A stretch of 35,022 nucleotides of DNA from Lachnospiraceae bacterium UBA7026 (GCA_002494165.1 DLBH01000025.1:80427-115448), one strand, 5' to 3'; numbered from the stretch's first letter, positions 1 through 7,998 are shown. Notes: generated by a model not told the origin, from the sequence alone. A program made the numbers and translations.

Positions 1-1
1 A

Positions 2-256
2 GCGGCTACAGGAACTGACACCAGTCCGGCAACGGCAGAAGAAACTGATGCCAGCCCGGAAATGACAAGGGAAGCCAATACTGGCCAGGAAGCGGCGAAG
101 GAAGCTGATGCAGTCAGAGGGATAGAAAAGGAGAACTCCTCTCCTGGGACAGAAGCCGGGAAAAAGGGTGCAGATCCGGACCATGAGAAGCTATTTGCCG
201 GCAGCATCTCCAGAGAGACTGCAGAGCTCCTGCAAAAAATGTCCAGAGACAAATAA
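2..256 (+). CDS. C-terminal fragment of an unidentified low-complexity protein
   Basis: The reading frame is open from the left window edge and ends at TAA 254-256, so only the last 84 residues are visible. The visible part is rich in Ala, Thr, Glu, Asp and Pro, with loosely repeated TDxSP / EANTG / EADA-like segments. This looks like a flexible linker or degenerate repeat tail. The last 25 residues (LFAGSISRETAELLQKM) look like a short amphipathic helix. No family is recognisable and no function is proposed. An internal ATG at 62 is not needed, because the frame continues upstream of it. The gene starts outside the window. Confidence 0.6.
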   Translation, partial: AATGTDTSPATAEETDASPEMTREANTGQEAAKEADAVRGIEKENSSPGTEAGKKGADPDHEKLFAGSISRETAELLQKMSRDK

Positions 257-448
257 TAACCCGGCCGGACGTGGACCCGGATTAGGAAAAAGTTGAGAAA
301 ACAGGTCTTGTTTGCAGAAATTATATTGTTGTTCTGTTCACAGATAATTCACTAATCAAACAAACCCTTTTCACAAATTATGCTTATTATGTAAATGTAA
401 AAGCAAAAAAGCTTTTTCACAATAAAATTTTTCATACTTTTCTCTTCA

Positions 449-482
449 GCGGGCAGTCTCAGGACTGCCCGCAACCTTTTTG
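449..482 (+). terminator. Rho-independent terminator
   Basis: A perfect 10-bp stem GCGGGCAGTC / GACTGCCCGC with loop TCAG is followed by AACCTTTTT. It lies about 190 nt after the stop codon of the left-edge gene and probably ends that transcript. A weaker A-rich/T-rich hairpin (AAAAGC...GCTTTT) lies just upstream near 398-417. The rest of the 257-742 gap has no supportable gene. It holds this terminator, a possible promoter (580-607) and a 16-bp tandem repeat (646-693). Confidence 0.8.
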
Positions 483-579
483 TGGCGACAGCGAGCCGGG
501 GTGTCTGTATCATTTCATATTTTGATTTCCATGGCCTGAAAATATTAAAAGAACAATTCCGCTTATAGTTCCCGGGTCT

Positions 580-607
580 TTGCATTCACAAAAAAATAGC
601 TTATAAT
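580..607 (+). promoter_or_regulatory. Possible sigma-A promoter of the hydrolase fusion gene
   Basis: TTGCAT (580-585), a 16-nt spacer and TATAAT (602-607) precede the gene starting at 743. The -10 is perfect but the -35 is poor. If used, it gives a leader of about 130 nt that contains the 16-bp repeats. Confidence 0.35.
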
Positions 608-645
608 TATAACATTAATACAGGTCCTTAATTTGGTCGTTAAAA

Positions 646-693
646 TATATGGATATTAAACTATATAGATATTAAACTATCTGGATATTAATC
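646..693. repeat. Three tandem 16-bp repeats upstream of the hydrolase fusion gene
   Basis: Copies lie at 646-661 (TATATGGATATTAAAC), 662-677 (TATATAGATATTAAAC) and 678-693 (TATCTGGATATTAATC). Copies 1 and 2 differ by one base. They end about 35 bp before the ribosome site of the next gene. Exact 16-bp phasing could give a repeated protein site or a repeated leader-RNA element. Which applies cannot be told from sequence. Confidence 0.75.
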
Positions 694-742
694 CAGGAAA
701 CTTACCTGATCATGTCGATGAACTTATGGAGGAGTAAGAACT

Positions 743-1648
743 TTGCTGTTAATATATTTTACGGGGATTAATCTTTTGGCTTTTATTTTGTATGGCCTTG
801 ATAAGCAGCGGGCCAGAAGGCACCGGCAGCGGATACCCGAGCGGGTGCTTCTGGGAGTCGCTGCCCTGGGTGGAGCCCTGGGGGCTTTGCTGGGCATGGC
901 CTTTTTTCATCACAAGACCAGAAAGCCTCTTTTCCGTATATGGATTCCCTCCCTCCTTATCTTTTACCTGCTTCTTTTTCTGATTCTTACGGTCTATGGC
1001 GGCCGGGCCCGGTCCGGTGCTTTTAGCAGCCTGCAAGCTGACGACAATCTGTCCGTCACCTATGAGACCAATAATCTGCTGTTACTTACCCCAAAGAAGC
1101 CCAGGGCCGGAATCATTTTTTATCCTGGCGCCTTTATCCAGTTTGAGGCCTACGGCCCCCTGATGAGGAAATGTGCAGACCATGGATATGCCTGCTTTAT
1201 TGTCCGAATGCCCTTGAATCTGGCAGTGTTTAACAAGGACGCGGCCAGGGAAGTAAAAGATTACTATACGGGAATCAGTCACTGGTTTCTGGCCGGTCAT
1301 TCCCTGGGAGCAGCCATGGCGGCTTCCTATGGGGCAGAACATCCGGAGGATTATGATGGTTTGATCATGCTGGCGGGTTACTCGCCAGAGGACCTGACTT
1401 ACAGTGGTCTTAGTGTATTATCCATCTATGGAAGCAGGGATGGGATCCTCAACAGTAAGAAATATGAAAAATACAAGTCTAACCTGCCGGCATCTTTTGA
1501 GGAGTATGTCATCGAGGGTGGAAACCATGCTGGTTTCGGAGACTATGGTGACCAGTCCGGAGACCAGGAAGCCCTGATTAGCGTGGAGGAGCAGATGGAC
1601 AAGACTGCTGGCAGGATGGCAGCCTTCATAGAGGAAACTATGAAATGA
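743..1648 (+). CDS. DUF1294 membrane domain fused to an alpha/beta hydrolase
   Basis: A 301-aa protein starting at TTG 743, supported by GGAGGAG at 728-734. Residues 1-~85 form the short membrane domain DUF1294: a first hydrophobic segment, then YGLDKQRARR, an ERVLL...GGALGALLGM segment, HHKTRKPLF and a last hydrophobic stretch at 66-84. Residues ~120-300 form an alpha/beta hydrolase of the dienelactone-hydrolase-like group. Nucleophile elbow GHSLGA lies at 185-190 (Ser187), with a likely acid in GSRDG (Asp233) and a likely histidine in GGNHAG (His262), so the triad appears intact. The catalytic half follows the last membrane segment, so it is tethered to the membrane; its side is not certain. 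The substrate is unknown. The two domains usually occur separately to my knowledge, which makes the fusion notable. No terminator follows before the next gene, 143 bp away. Confidence 0.85.
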   Translation: MLLIYFTGINLLAFILYGLDKQRARRHRQRIPERVLLGVAALGGALGALLGMAFFHHKTRKPLFRIWIPSLLIFYLLLFLILTVYGGRARSGAFSSLQADDNLSVTYETNNLLLLTPKKPRAGIIFYPGAFIQFEAYGPLMRKCADHGYACFIVRMPLNLAVFNKDAAREVKDYYTGISHWFLAGHSLGAAMAASYGAEHPEDYDGLIMLAGYSPEDLTYSGLSVLSIYGSRDGILNSKKYEKYKSNLPASFEEYVIEGGNHAGFGDYGDQSGDQEALISVEEQMDKTAGRMAAFIEETMK

Positions 1649-1791
1649 TAAACTGGAACCTTCGGAGACACCTAAATGGAAAGAAGTTTCCGGATTTCCC
1701 GATTTGTATGAGATTACAAAGGACAGCATGAGCAGACAGAAGACAGCTGGATACTTATGATTGAAGTGTACAAAAGAGTGTAAGAGATACT

Positions 1792-2772
1792 ATGGAGAAA
1801 ATTACTTCCAGAGAAGATTTGAAAGCATATATGGGGGAGACGGGTTTTCTTCCTTTGTATAGAAATAATATAGAAGGTTTTTCTGTGGAGGAACTTGCAG
1901 GTCCAGGCCATTTCAGGGCAGGAGAAAAGGAGTCAGATCCCCTTTGCTGGAAAAGAGATTTATCCAGGGACACAGACCTGGCCTTAGCTAGTTTTTTTGA
2001 CGGAAGAGAAGGCTTTGTCAGCAAGGAAATGTTTCCTGTGTTTGCGGCCTACAGGAGAAGAGCCCAAATACTTAAGGAAAAGGAAGAAGGCTGGTGGGAG
2101 AGGCTGCGGGAATGGATTAACAGGGAGGGCTTTATCAACCGTAAAGCTGCCGCAGGGATTTTGGACAATATGGGAGCAGGCAGGACCTGCGACCGTTTTT
2201 TGAAGAGGTTGCAGGCTGGCAGCTGGCTGATCCAGGAATATGAAAAGAAGGAGATCCGATATGTTTTGCCGGAGCAGAGATGGGGGCAAGATTATGTCTC
2301 TTCAGGTCCGGCCACTAAGGAGGAGGCCTGGGTTTTGATGACGGACCCTGTCCTCACACTTTATCCTTGCCTGACCCAGAGACAGCTCTTGGTAGTGCTG
2401 GGCGTAGGAAAGGATCGCAGGTCTGTGGTCCGGCAAAAACATAATTATCCTGATAATCTGTTTGAAAGACTGGAAGAGACAGATTCCCTCAGTCAGATGA
2501 CTTCCGGGACAGGGAAAAGAGAAAAAGGGATTAGTATGGACCGCATTTTTGACCAGCTGCCTGACAGGCGGCAAAGGGAGGATCTTGCGGACCGGCTTCT
2601 GGACCATGTTCGCGGCAAGGAGAGAGAGCTTCTTCTCCTCCGATACAAAGACCAGATGACTGTCCCAAAAATCTGTGAGGCAACAGGCTTGTCCGATGAG
2701 TATGTCAGAAAGAGAATCCGCAATGGGATCCGCAGGATCCAGATGATGGATTTGTACAGTTGGGAAGGCTGA
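1792..2772 (+). CDS. AlkZ-related-like protein with C-terminal sigma-region-4-like HTH
   Basis: A 326-aa soluble protein. A stop codon in frame at 1762 limits the start to ATG 1792; the ribosome site is weak (GTAAGAG). The N-terminal ~130 residues carry a GFLPLYRNNIEGF motif, a DPLCWKRDL motif and a FFDGREGFVSKEMFPVF motif. I associate this pattern with proteins annotated 'AlkZ-related', distant kin of winged-helix DNA-glycosylase-like proteins. That assignment is from memory and moderately sure. Residues 274-326 resemble sigma-70 region 4: ERELLLLRYKD, a helix-turn-helix around VPKICEATGLSDEYVRKRI, then a basic helix. The protein therefore probably binds DNA. A function in base repair or regulation is inference only. 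It follows the hydrolase fusion by 143 bp without a visible terminator. Confidence 0.7.
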   Translation: MEKITSREDLKAYMGETGFLPLYRNNIEGFSVEELAGPGHFRAGEKESDPLCWKRDLSRDTDLALASFFDGREGFVSKEMFPVFAAYRRRAQILKEKEEGWWERLREWINREGFINRKAAAGILDNMGAGRTCDRFLKRLQAGSWLIQEYEKKEIRYVLPEQRWGQDYVSSGPATKEEAWVLMTDPVLTLYPCLTQRQLLVVLGVGKDRRSVVRQKHNYPDNLFERLEETDSLSQMTSGTGKREKGISMDRIFDQLPDRRQREDLADRLLDHVRGKERELLLLRYKDQMTVPKICEATGLSDEYVRKRIRNGIRRIQMMDLYSWEG

Positions 2773-2873
2773 ATAATACTAGTCTTTACCTAATATAATC
2801 TCAGACTAAAAATACTTTATATGCTATAATATATTAGAATTATCAGATTGTTTAAAAGGGAGGGTATATAGAG

Positions 2874-3515
2874 ATGAAGGTTTTATTTATTAATGGAAGT
2901 CCCCATCCAAAAGGGTGTACCTGGCGTGCTTTAGTAGAGGTATCAAGGGCTCTTAATGAAGAAGGGATCCAGGTTGAGTGGATTCCTATGGGAGGCCAGC
3001 CGGTCCGGGGTTGCATGGGATGCGGGGCTTGTAAGAAAAGTGGGTTAAAGCGTTGTATTTACGGGGATGATGCTGTGAATGTAGCCATCACCCGCATGGA
3101 ACAGTGCGATGGTCTGATTGTCGGGTCACCCGTCCATTACGGCGGTGCCTCCGGAGCCTGCACATCTTTCCTTGACCGGATGTTCTACGCCAGCGGCGGT
3201 TTTGCCGGTAAGCCCGGCGCAGCTGTAGTAAGCTGCAGAAGGGGTGGTTCGACGGCGGCTTTAGAACAGCTCCAGAAGTATTTTATGATGAATAATATGC
3301 CTTTGGTCCCCTCCTATTACTGGAATATGGTTCACGGCAATACCATAGAGGAAGTAGAGCAAGATGCCGAAGGAATGTTTGTAATGCGTCAGCTTGGGCA
3401 GAATATGGCCTGGATGCTCAAGTCCATCGACGCGGGGAAAGAGAAGGGCCTGGTATTTCCAGCCAAAGAAGCCGACCAGATTGTCCGGATGAATTTTATT
3501 CGTGATTGTAAATAA
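2874..3515 (+). CDS. Flavodoxin-like NAD(P)H-dependent oxidoreductase (iron-sulfur flavoprotein type)
   Basis: A 213-aa protein of the NADPH-dependent FMN reductase family. The N-terminal FINGSPHPKGCTWRAL segment is the flavin-phosphate loop, and IVGSPVHYGG is the second flavin-binding loop. Cysteines 47, 50, 53 and 61 form C-x2-C-x2-C-x7-C. This resembles the Fe-S cluster segment of iron-sulfur flavoproteins of anaerobes, though spacing alone does not prove a cluster. It is a cytoplasmic electron-transfer or quinone/nitro-reductase-type enzyme with unknown physiological partner. The start ATG 2874 follows a GGAGGG site with slightly long spacing. A TATAAT box at 2825-2830 is a likely -10, without a good -35, so it is probably transcribed on its own. 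Confidence 0.85.
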   Translation: MKVLFINGSPHPKGCTWRALVEVSRALNEEGIQVEWIPMGGQPVRGCMGCGACKKSGLKRCIYGDDAVNVAITRMEQCDGLIVGSPVHYGGASGACTSFLDRMFYASGGFAGKPGAAVVSCRRGGSTAALEQLQKYFMMNNMPLVPSYYWNMVHGNTIEEVEQDAEGMFVMRQLGQNMAWMLKSIDAGKEKGLVFPAKEADQIVRMNFIRDCK

Positions 3516-3649
3516 GCTGGTTTTGTTTTTTTTTAGTTGATTTGACAGGCGTGCGGAGACTCTATACAGTAATAGTTTGGTTTATATGTAAAACTATTGT
3601 AAAAGTGATATTTCCGTGAAATAAAGGGTTATATTTTTCTCCTTATTTA

Positions 3650-3658
3650 TGGTATAAT
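3650..3658 (+). promoter_or_regulatory. Extended -10 promoter of the secreted BIG2/FN3 gene
   Basis: TGGTATAAT at 3650-3658 is an extended -10 (TG-n-TATAAT) with no good -35, about 80 nt before the start codon. The predicted transcription start is near 3665, right at the base of a perfect hairpin. Confidence 0.65.
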
Positions 3659-3665
3659 ATGTAAA

Positions 3666-3682
3666 CTGCTCTAATAGAGCAG
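3666..3682 (+). promoter_or_regulatory. Perfect hairpin at the predicted 5' end of the mRNA
   Basis: CTGCTCT-AAT-AGAGCAG is a 7-bp stem with a 3-nt loop, starting about one base after the predicted transcription start. There is no T-run, so it is not a terminator. A stem at the extreme 5' end is a known way to shield mRNA from decay. That role is inferred here. Confidence 0.6.
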
Positions 3683-3737
3683 ACATATCGTAACCAGCAG
3701 GTTTTTGATTTTTTAAATTGAACAAAGGAGGAAAACC

Positions 3738-5393
3738 ATGAGGAGAAGTTTAAAAGTATGTATGTTTCTCATTCTCATGCTGTCTGCAGTGTTTGCCGTA
3801 AAGAAACCGGCTAAGGCTGATGTGCCTCAGTATCAGGATGTGAATTATGCAGTAGTAAAAGTAAATTCTGTCACTAATGGTATAGTTAATTTTGATGTTA
3901 CCTATGATGGACAGCCCCTGGTCAGGAATCAGCATTACAGACTGACACTTTGTGACGTGATTACAAATGGTTCCGATTATACTGTGAGCATCTCAGTTTC
4001 CGGTATAGGAAGTGCCGGATATGTGGGCAGTCAGTTCCAGCAGGTAAGTTTTAAAGCTGGCAATATCCCTGTAACGGTGCATAACCCCTATGGTACTCTG
4101 GTTGTCGGTAAAGGAACAAGCCTGACGGCTTCCGGTGGCAGCGGTAATTTTAAGTATACCTCTAAGACACCTTCAATCGCATCTGTTGATCCCAACACGG
4201 GAGTTGCGGTAGGTCTTAATACAGGCGTGGCCCAGATTATGGTTACCGATACAGTGTCTAATGCATCAACAACAGCATTTATTCCTGTTAACAATTCTGA
4301 TCTTAATGCTAACAACCTTCAGTATTTCTACAGCAAGAACCAGAAATACACTGGATCCAAGGTTAAACCTAATGTCACTGTTTATGGCGCTACCAACTGT
4401 GGTCTTTTCACACTTAAGAGAAATGTTGATTACGTTGTAACATACTCCAAAAACAAGAAGGTTGGAACCGGGACCATGAAGATTACCGGTATTAACAGGT
4501 ACTCAGGTAGTGTTAAGCGCAACTTTAAGATTAAAAGGTCTAAAGTTCAGCTCTCAGGCTATATCAGAAATGATGAGATTTATGCTGGACAGTCCACGAA
4601 GATTGTGATTGATTCTTCAACCAAGGCCGGGAGAAAGATCGTTTACAGCAGCAGCAACACTAAGGTGGCCAAGGTTAGTTCTAATGGCAGGGTTAAGGGT
4701 GTAGGTCCTGGTACCGCTATCATTACGGTTAAGGCAAAAGAGAGTAAGTATGTCAAGGCTTCTAAGATTAAGTTTAAGGTATATGTACATTCTAATGGAA
4801 CCAAGATTACCAAGCTCACTGCCGAAAAGCAGAGTGATGGCTCCTACAGCATCAATATCCAGTGGAAGAGATACAAGGATGTTGATGGTTATCAGATTTA
4901 CTGGAGCAGACCAGGTAATTCCGGTTTTAAGGACATCAATGATGAAAGAATTGGTTCAGCGACTATGACCCACTGCCGTGCTAATTCAGTCTATAGCATC
5001 CGTATCAGGACTTTCTGGTATGATGAAGTCAATGGAAAGGAACAGAAGATTTATTCACCGTGGAGTTCTGAAAAGTCTGTGAAGACAGCAGCTGCCAAGC
5101 CTGGAACACCTTCCCTTACTTCCGTATCGAATCCCTCCGGAACAAGGAATGTATATGTAACATGGAATACGGTGAAATCTTGTGACGGATACCAGGTTGA
5201 ATACAAGAATCTTACTACAGGTTATGTAGGCTACCATCCAGTGAACAGCGGCAGTGCAGGAAGCACTACGATCACAGCTCTCACAGCTGGTGCATCCTAT
5301 AGTATTCGTGTTCGGAGCTTCTTTAACGATAATGGTACTATCTATTCTGACTGGAGTGATTCCAAGACAGTTAGTGTAGCTGGAAGCAAATAA
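3738..5393 (+). CDS. Secreted BIG2 / fibronectin type III surface protein
   Basis: A 551-aa exported protein with a strong AAAGGAGGA ribosome site. The signal peptide is residues 1-27 (basic start, hydrophobic core, cleavage after AKA). Then come an unassigned domain (28-110), a BIG2-like Ig domain (112-184), a YTGSKVKP...DYVVTYSKNKKVGTG...Y-SG domain (193-266) of the kind repeated in clostridial wall proteins, a second BIG2 domain (270-350; SSSNTKVAKVSSNGRVKGVGPGTA) and two FN3 domains (355-450 and 454-548; DGYQIYW and DGYQVEY). It lacks an LPxTG signal, SLH or choline-binding repeats, so it is secreted or held non-covalently. It uses GTT, GGT, TCT and AAG more than its neighbours do. With the extended -10, 5' hairpin and strong ribosome site this suggests high expression. 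It is probably structural or adhesive. A strong terminator follows. Confidence 0.88.
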   Translation: MRRSLKVCMFLILMLSAVFAVKKPAKADVPQYQDVNYAVVKVNSVTNGIVNFDVTYDGQPLVRNQHYRLTLCDVITNGSDYTVSISVSGIGSAGYVGSQFQQVSFKAGNIPVTVHNPYGTLVVGKGTSLTASGGSGNFKYTSKTPSIASVDPNTGVAVGLNTGVAQIMVTDTVSNASTTAFIPVNNSDLNANNLQYFYSKNQKYTGSKVKPNVTVYGATNCGLFTLKRNVDYVVTYSKNKKVGTGTMKITGINRYSGSVKRNFKIKRSKVQLSGYIRNDEIYAGQSTKIVIDSSTKAGRKIVYSSSNTKVAKVSSNGRVKGVGPGTAIITVKAKESKYVKASKIKFKVYVHSNGTKITKLTAEKQSDGSYSINIQWKRYKDVDGYQIYWSRPGNSGFKDINDERIGSATMTHCRANSVYSIRIRTFWYDEVNGKEQKIYSPWSSEKSVKTAAAKPGTPSLTSVSNPSGTRNVYVTWNTVKSCDGYQVEYKNLTTGYVGYHPVNSGSAGSTTITALTAGASYSIRVRSFFNDNGTIYSDWSDSKTVSVAGSK

Positions 5394-5473
5394 CCGATAC
5401 AGATCTTCCTGTAAAAACAAGACTGGTTTTGAGGCTGAAGTATTTATTTAAGAAGTGAATAGTATTTATTTCC

Positions 5474-5508
5474 GGCGGAGGATTGTTTAAGATCCTCCGC
5501 CTTATTTT
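5474..5508 (+). terminator. Rho-independent terminator of the surface protein gene
   Basis: A perfect 10-bp stem GGCGGAGGAT / ATCCTCCGCC with an 8-nt loop is followed by TTATTTT. It lies 80 bp after the stop codon. Confidence 0.9.
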
Positions 5509-5553
5509 GTAAAACCGGTAAGCCTGGAATATGTAAGGATTCTATATTATTAT

Positions 5554-5582
5554 TTGTAAAAGACCATTATCTAGTTTATAAT
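5554..5582 (+). promoter_or_regulatory. Promoter of the PAP2-EIIC gene pair
   Basis: TTGTAA (5554-5559), a 17-nt spacer and a perfect TATAAT (5577-5582). It predicts a leader of about 80 nt, starting near 5589. Confidence 0.65.
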
Positions 5583-5605
5583 AAATAATGTTACATTTCC
5601 AAAAT

Positions 5606-5645
5606 AGTCCGGGGATCAGGGCCATTAAGGGCCAGCCCTGGGACT
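5606..5645 (+). promoter_or_regulatory. Leader hairpin ahead of the PAP2 gene
   Basis: AGTCC (5606-5610) pairs with GGACT (5641-5645), and CAGGGC (5617-5622) pairs with GCCCTG (5635-5640), with a one-sided GGGGAT bulge. The stem has 11 bp, lies between the promoter and the ribosome site, and lacks a T-run. It may be a stability or regulatory element. Confidence 0.45.
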
Positions 5646-5667
5646 GATAAGTTGGGAAGGTGGTTCT

Positions 5668-6639
5668 ATGGATTTACAATATCTGCTATGGCTGCAGGAT
5701 ATCCGCTTTGCCCTTGGCAGCGGTTTGGAGAATTTTTTTATTTTCATATGTAAAGGGAGAGTACTTGGCATTTTTGCTTTCATCCCTGTTATTATGTACT
5801 GGGTTTTTGATAAAAAGACCGGCATGAAAATATTGATGACATTTTGTATAGGTAACTATTTAAATGGTCTTCTGAAGATTATTTTCTGCTGTTACCGGCC
5901 CTGGATCAGGGATGAAAGGATTAAACCGCCGGAGAAAGCCAAGCTGGATGCCACAGGCTACTCATTTCCCAGTGGCCATTCTACCATGGGAGTCTGTCTC
6001 TTTGGCTACAGCGGCTGGCTGGCCAGGAAAATGTACCGTTTTATAACCCTTTTGTGCTGGCTTTATTGCGGACTCCTGCTGTTTTCCAGAAATTATCTGG
6101 GTGTCCATACTCCTCAGGACGTTATGGTCGGCGCCCTTTTGGGTCTGGTCGCCATATGGCTGAGTGACCGGATATTCAGGTGGGCTGAGACCTATGATGG
6201 TGCTGACAGAATTGTCCTGCTTGTGGGACTGGCCCTGGTGTTTGCTACTCTGGCTTTTATCCAGTTGAAACCCTATCCCATGAACTATGTGGATGGCCAG
6301 CTTCTGGTGGATCCGGTATCTATGAAAGGGGATAGTTTTATGTCGACAGGGGCCCTGGCAGGGATCCTGCCAGGTCGGTATATGGAGAGGAAATATCTTA
6401 ATTTTGGACCTGCCCGGTCCAGGAAAGAAGGACTGGTCAGACTGCTGATTGGCCTCGCCGTTCTTTTGGCAGCCCTGGGTCTGGCCCTGCTTTTAAAATT
6501 CCTGGTTCCTGTAAAATGCATTACGGATACATTTCTGGGGGCAGTTATCTTTTTTTCCGGAACTTACATAGCACCACGGCTTTTTCTCGTCTATTCCAGG
6601 CATGAAATGAAGAAAGAAATAGCGAGTAGTAACAGTTAA
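5668..6639 (+). CDS. PAP2-family membrane phosphatase
   Basis: A 323-aa integral membrane protein with the full PAP2 (phosphatidic acid phosphatase type 2) signature. It has K70...R77-P78, PSGH at 101-104 and SR(140-141)...H147...D151. His104 and His147 are the expected catalytic residues. Several hydrophobic segments follow the PAP2 core, extending it beyond the family's minimal ~200 aa. Substrates in the family are lipid phosphates, such as undecaprenyl pyrophosphate, phosphatidate or phosphatidylglycerol phosphate. Which one applies cannot be told here. ATG 5668 follows a GGAAGGTGG ribosome site. The next gene (PfoR-like EIIC) begins 26 bp downstream, so the two are likely cotranscribed. 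Confidence 0.88.
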   Translation: MDLQYLLWLQDIRFALGSGLENFFIFICKGRVLGIFAFIPVIMYWVFDKKTGMKILMTFCIGNYLNGLLKIIFCCYRPWIRDERIKPPEKAKLDATGYSFPSGHSTMGVCLFGYSGWLARKMYRFITLLCWLYCGLLLFSRNYLGVHTPQDVMVGALLGLVAIWLSDRIFRWAETYDGADRIVLLVGLALVFATLAFIQLKPYPMNYVDGQLLVDPVSMKGDSFMSTGALAGILPGRYMERKYLNFGPARSRKEGLVRLLIGLAVLLAALGLALLLKFLVPVKCITDTFLGAVIFFSGTYIAPRLFLVYSRHEMKKEIASSNS

Positions 6640-6665
6640 TATTTATTTTATATTAGGAGGATATC

Positions 6666-7871
6666 ATGGAAACAAAACAGAGCTTTCTGAAAAGAAAAAA
6701 TGTGGAGATCTCTTTTAAGAGGTACGGAATTGACGCCATGGGGGCCATGGCCCTGGGACTTTTTGCCTCCCTGCTGATTGGAACCATCATCAAGACTCTG
6801 GCAGAGAATATCTGTACACCAGGGTTAATGGTTACTCTCAACGGCCTTCAGCCGGAAGAACTGGCAAAACAGGTGGCATCCTTGTCCGGTTATGAGCATA
6901 TCTGCTGGATGCTCTACCAGATCGGTGGTTTTGCCACGGCAGTGACCGGTGCAGCTATGGCAGTAGCCATCGGCAATGCCCTTCAGGCACCTCCATTGGT
7001 CCTTTTCTCCCTTTGTGCCGTAGGCCAGGCAACCAATGAACTGGGAGGGTCGGGAGGCCCGTTAGCAGTACTTTTTGTCGCTATCATCGCCTGCGAAGTA
7101 GGAAAGCTGGTTTCCAAGGAGACTAAAGTGGATATCATCGTGACCCCGGCGGTCACCATCATAGTGGGTATGATTTTTGCCTTCCTGCTTTGCCCGGTTT
7201 TCAAATATGTCTGCAGTCAGCTGGGCGTCTTTATAGGATGGGCCACAAACCTGCAGCCTTTTCTGATGGGAGTCGTCATATCCACAGTAGTAGGTATCTG
7301 CCTGACCCTGCCTATCAGTTCCGCGGCAATCTGTGCGGCCATGGGTATCTCCGGTGGCGCGGTCCTTGCAGGACTGGCCGACGGAACGGCAACCATGGAG
7401 GTCTGGAATGGTCTGGCTCTGGCAGGTGGAGCAGCCACTATTGGCTGCTGTACCCATATGCTGGGTTTTGCTACTTTAAGCTATAAGGATAATGGCCTGG
7501 GAGGCTTTGTTGCCCAGGGCCTGGGAACTTCTATGCTTCAGGTGCCAAATCTTATGAAGAAGCCGGTGCTCTGGCTTCCTCCTGTCATCGTATCCGCCAT
7601 TCTTGGTCCGATCGGCACCTGTGTTTTCCACCTGAGAAACAATGGGGCGGCCGTTACCTCGGGTATGGGTACTTCCGGTCTGGTGGGACCCATCGGTATT
7701 ATTACCGGCTGGACTAAGATGCCGGAAGGAATCAGTGTTACCGCTATAGATTGGCTTGGACTGATTCTTTTGTGTTTTGTCCTGCCCATTCTGCTTACAG
7801 GACTGATCGGCTGGTTCATGAGAAAGAAAGGGATCATCCAGGACGGGGACCTGAAAATTGATCTGGGCTGA
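6666..7871 (+). CDS. PfoR-like PTS EIIC-family membrane protein
   Basis: A 401-aa polytopic membrane protein with about ten hydrophobic segments and abundant Gly/Ala. The pattern (GQATNELGGSGGPLAVLF, ISSAAICAAMGISGGAV, NNGAAVTSGMGTSGLVGPIG) fits the PTS_EIIC_2 / PfoR group. PfoR was named as a regulator of perfringolysin production in Clostridium perfringens; members resemble sugar-permease EIIC domains but usually lack fused EIIA/EIIB. No EIIA, EIIB or sugar enzyme lies nearby, so real PTS transport is unproven. AGGAGG at 6655-6660 supports ATG 6666. It is downstream of the PAP2 gene by 26 bp, probably one operon. Confidence 0.85.
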   Translation: METKQSFLKRKNVEISFKRYGIDAMGAMALGLFASLLIGTIIKTLAENICTPGLMVTLNGLQPEELAKQVASLSGYEHICWMLYQIGGFATAVTGAAMAVAIGNALQAPPLVLFSLCAVGQATNELGGSGGPLAVLFVAIIACEVGKLVSKETKVDIIVTPAVTIIVGMIFAFLLCPVFKYVCSQLGVFIGWATNLQPFLMGVVISTVVGICLTLPISSAAICAAMGISGGAVLAGLADGTATMEVWNGLALAGGAATIGCCTHMLGFATLSYKDNGLGGFVAQGLGTSMLQVPNLMKKPVLWLPPVIVSAILGPIGTCVFHLRNNGAAVTSGMGTSGLVGPIGIITGWTKMPEGISVTAIDWLGLILLCFVLPILLTGLIGWFMRKKGIIQDGDLKIDLG

Positions 7872-7929
7872 ATATACCACTCATTTAAGACCGTCAGTGA
7901 TCTGGCTGTGATAAAAAGAACCAGCTGTA

Positions 7930-7959
7930 CCTTCGGATTTTCCTGCGAGGCTTTTTTTC
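7930..7959 (+). terminator. Weak terminator after the EIIC gene
   Basis: CCTTCG (7930-7935) can pair with CGAGG (7946-7950), with one bulged T, directly followed by CTTTTTTT. The stem is short (5 bp), but the T-run is good and the position, 60 bp after the stop codon, is apt. Confidence 0.4.
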
Positions 7960-7998
7960 GCGCCTCGATCTCAACTCGCCTGCTAAAGCAGGCGTGAG
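7946..7998. other. Adjacent inverted repeats between the EIIC gene and proA
   Basis: Two hairpins stand side by side. CGAGGC (7946-7951) pairs with GCCTCG (7962-7967). CGCCTGC (7977-7983) pairs perfectly with GCAGGCG (7988-7994) around a TAAA loop, extended by CTCA (7970-7973) / TGAG (7995-7998) across an ACT bulge. The first overlaps the weak terminator, so the two folds may exclude each other. This could be a structured leader of proA or a dispersed palindromic element. Confidence 0.45.

Noticed and set aside
352..585. 77-codon minus-strand frame
   Set aside because: It spans the terminator hairpin at 449-482 and has no ribosome site or recognisable pattern.
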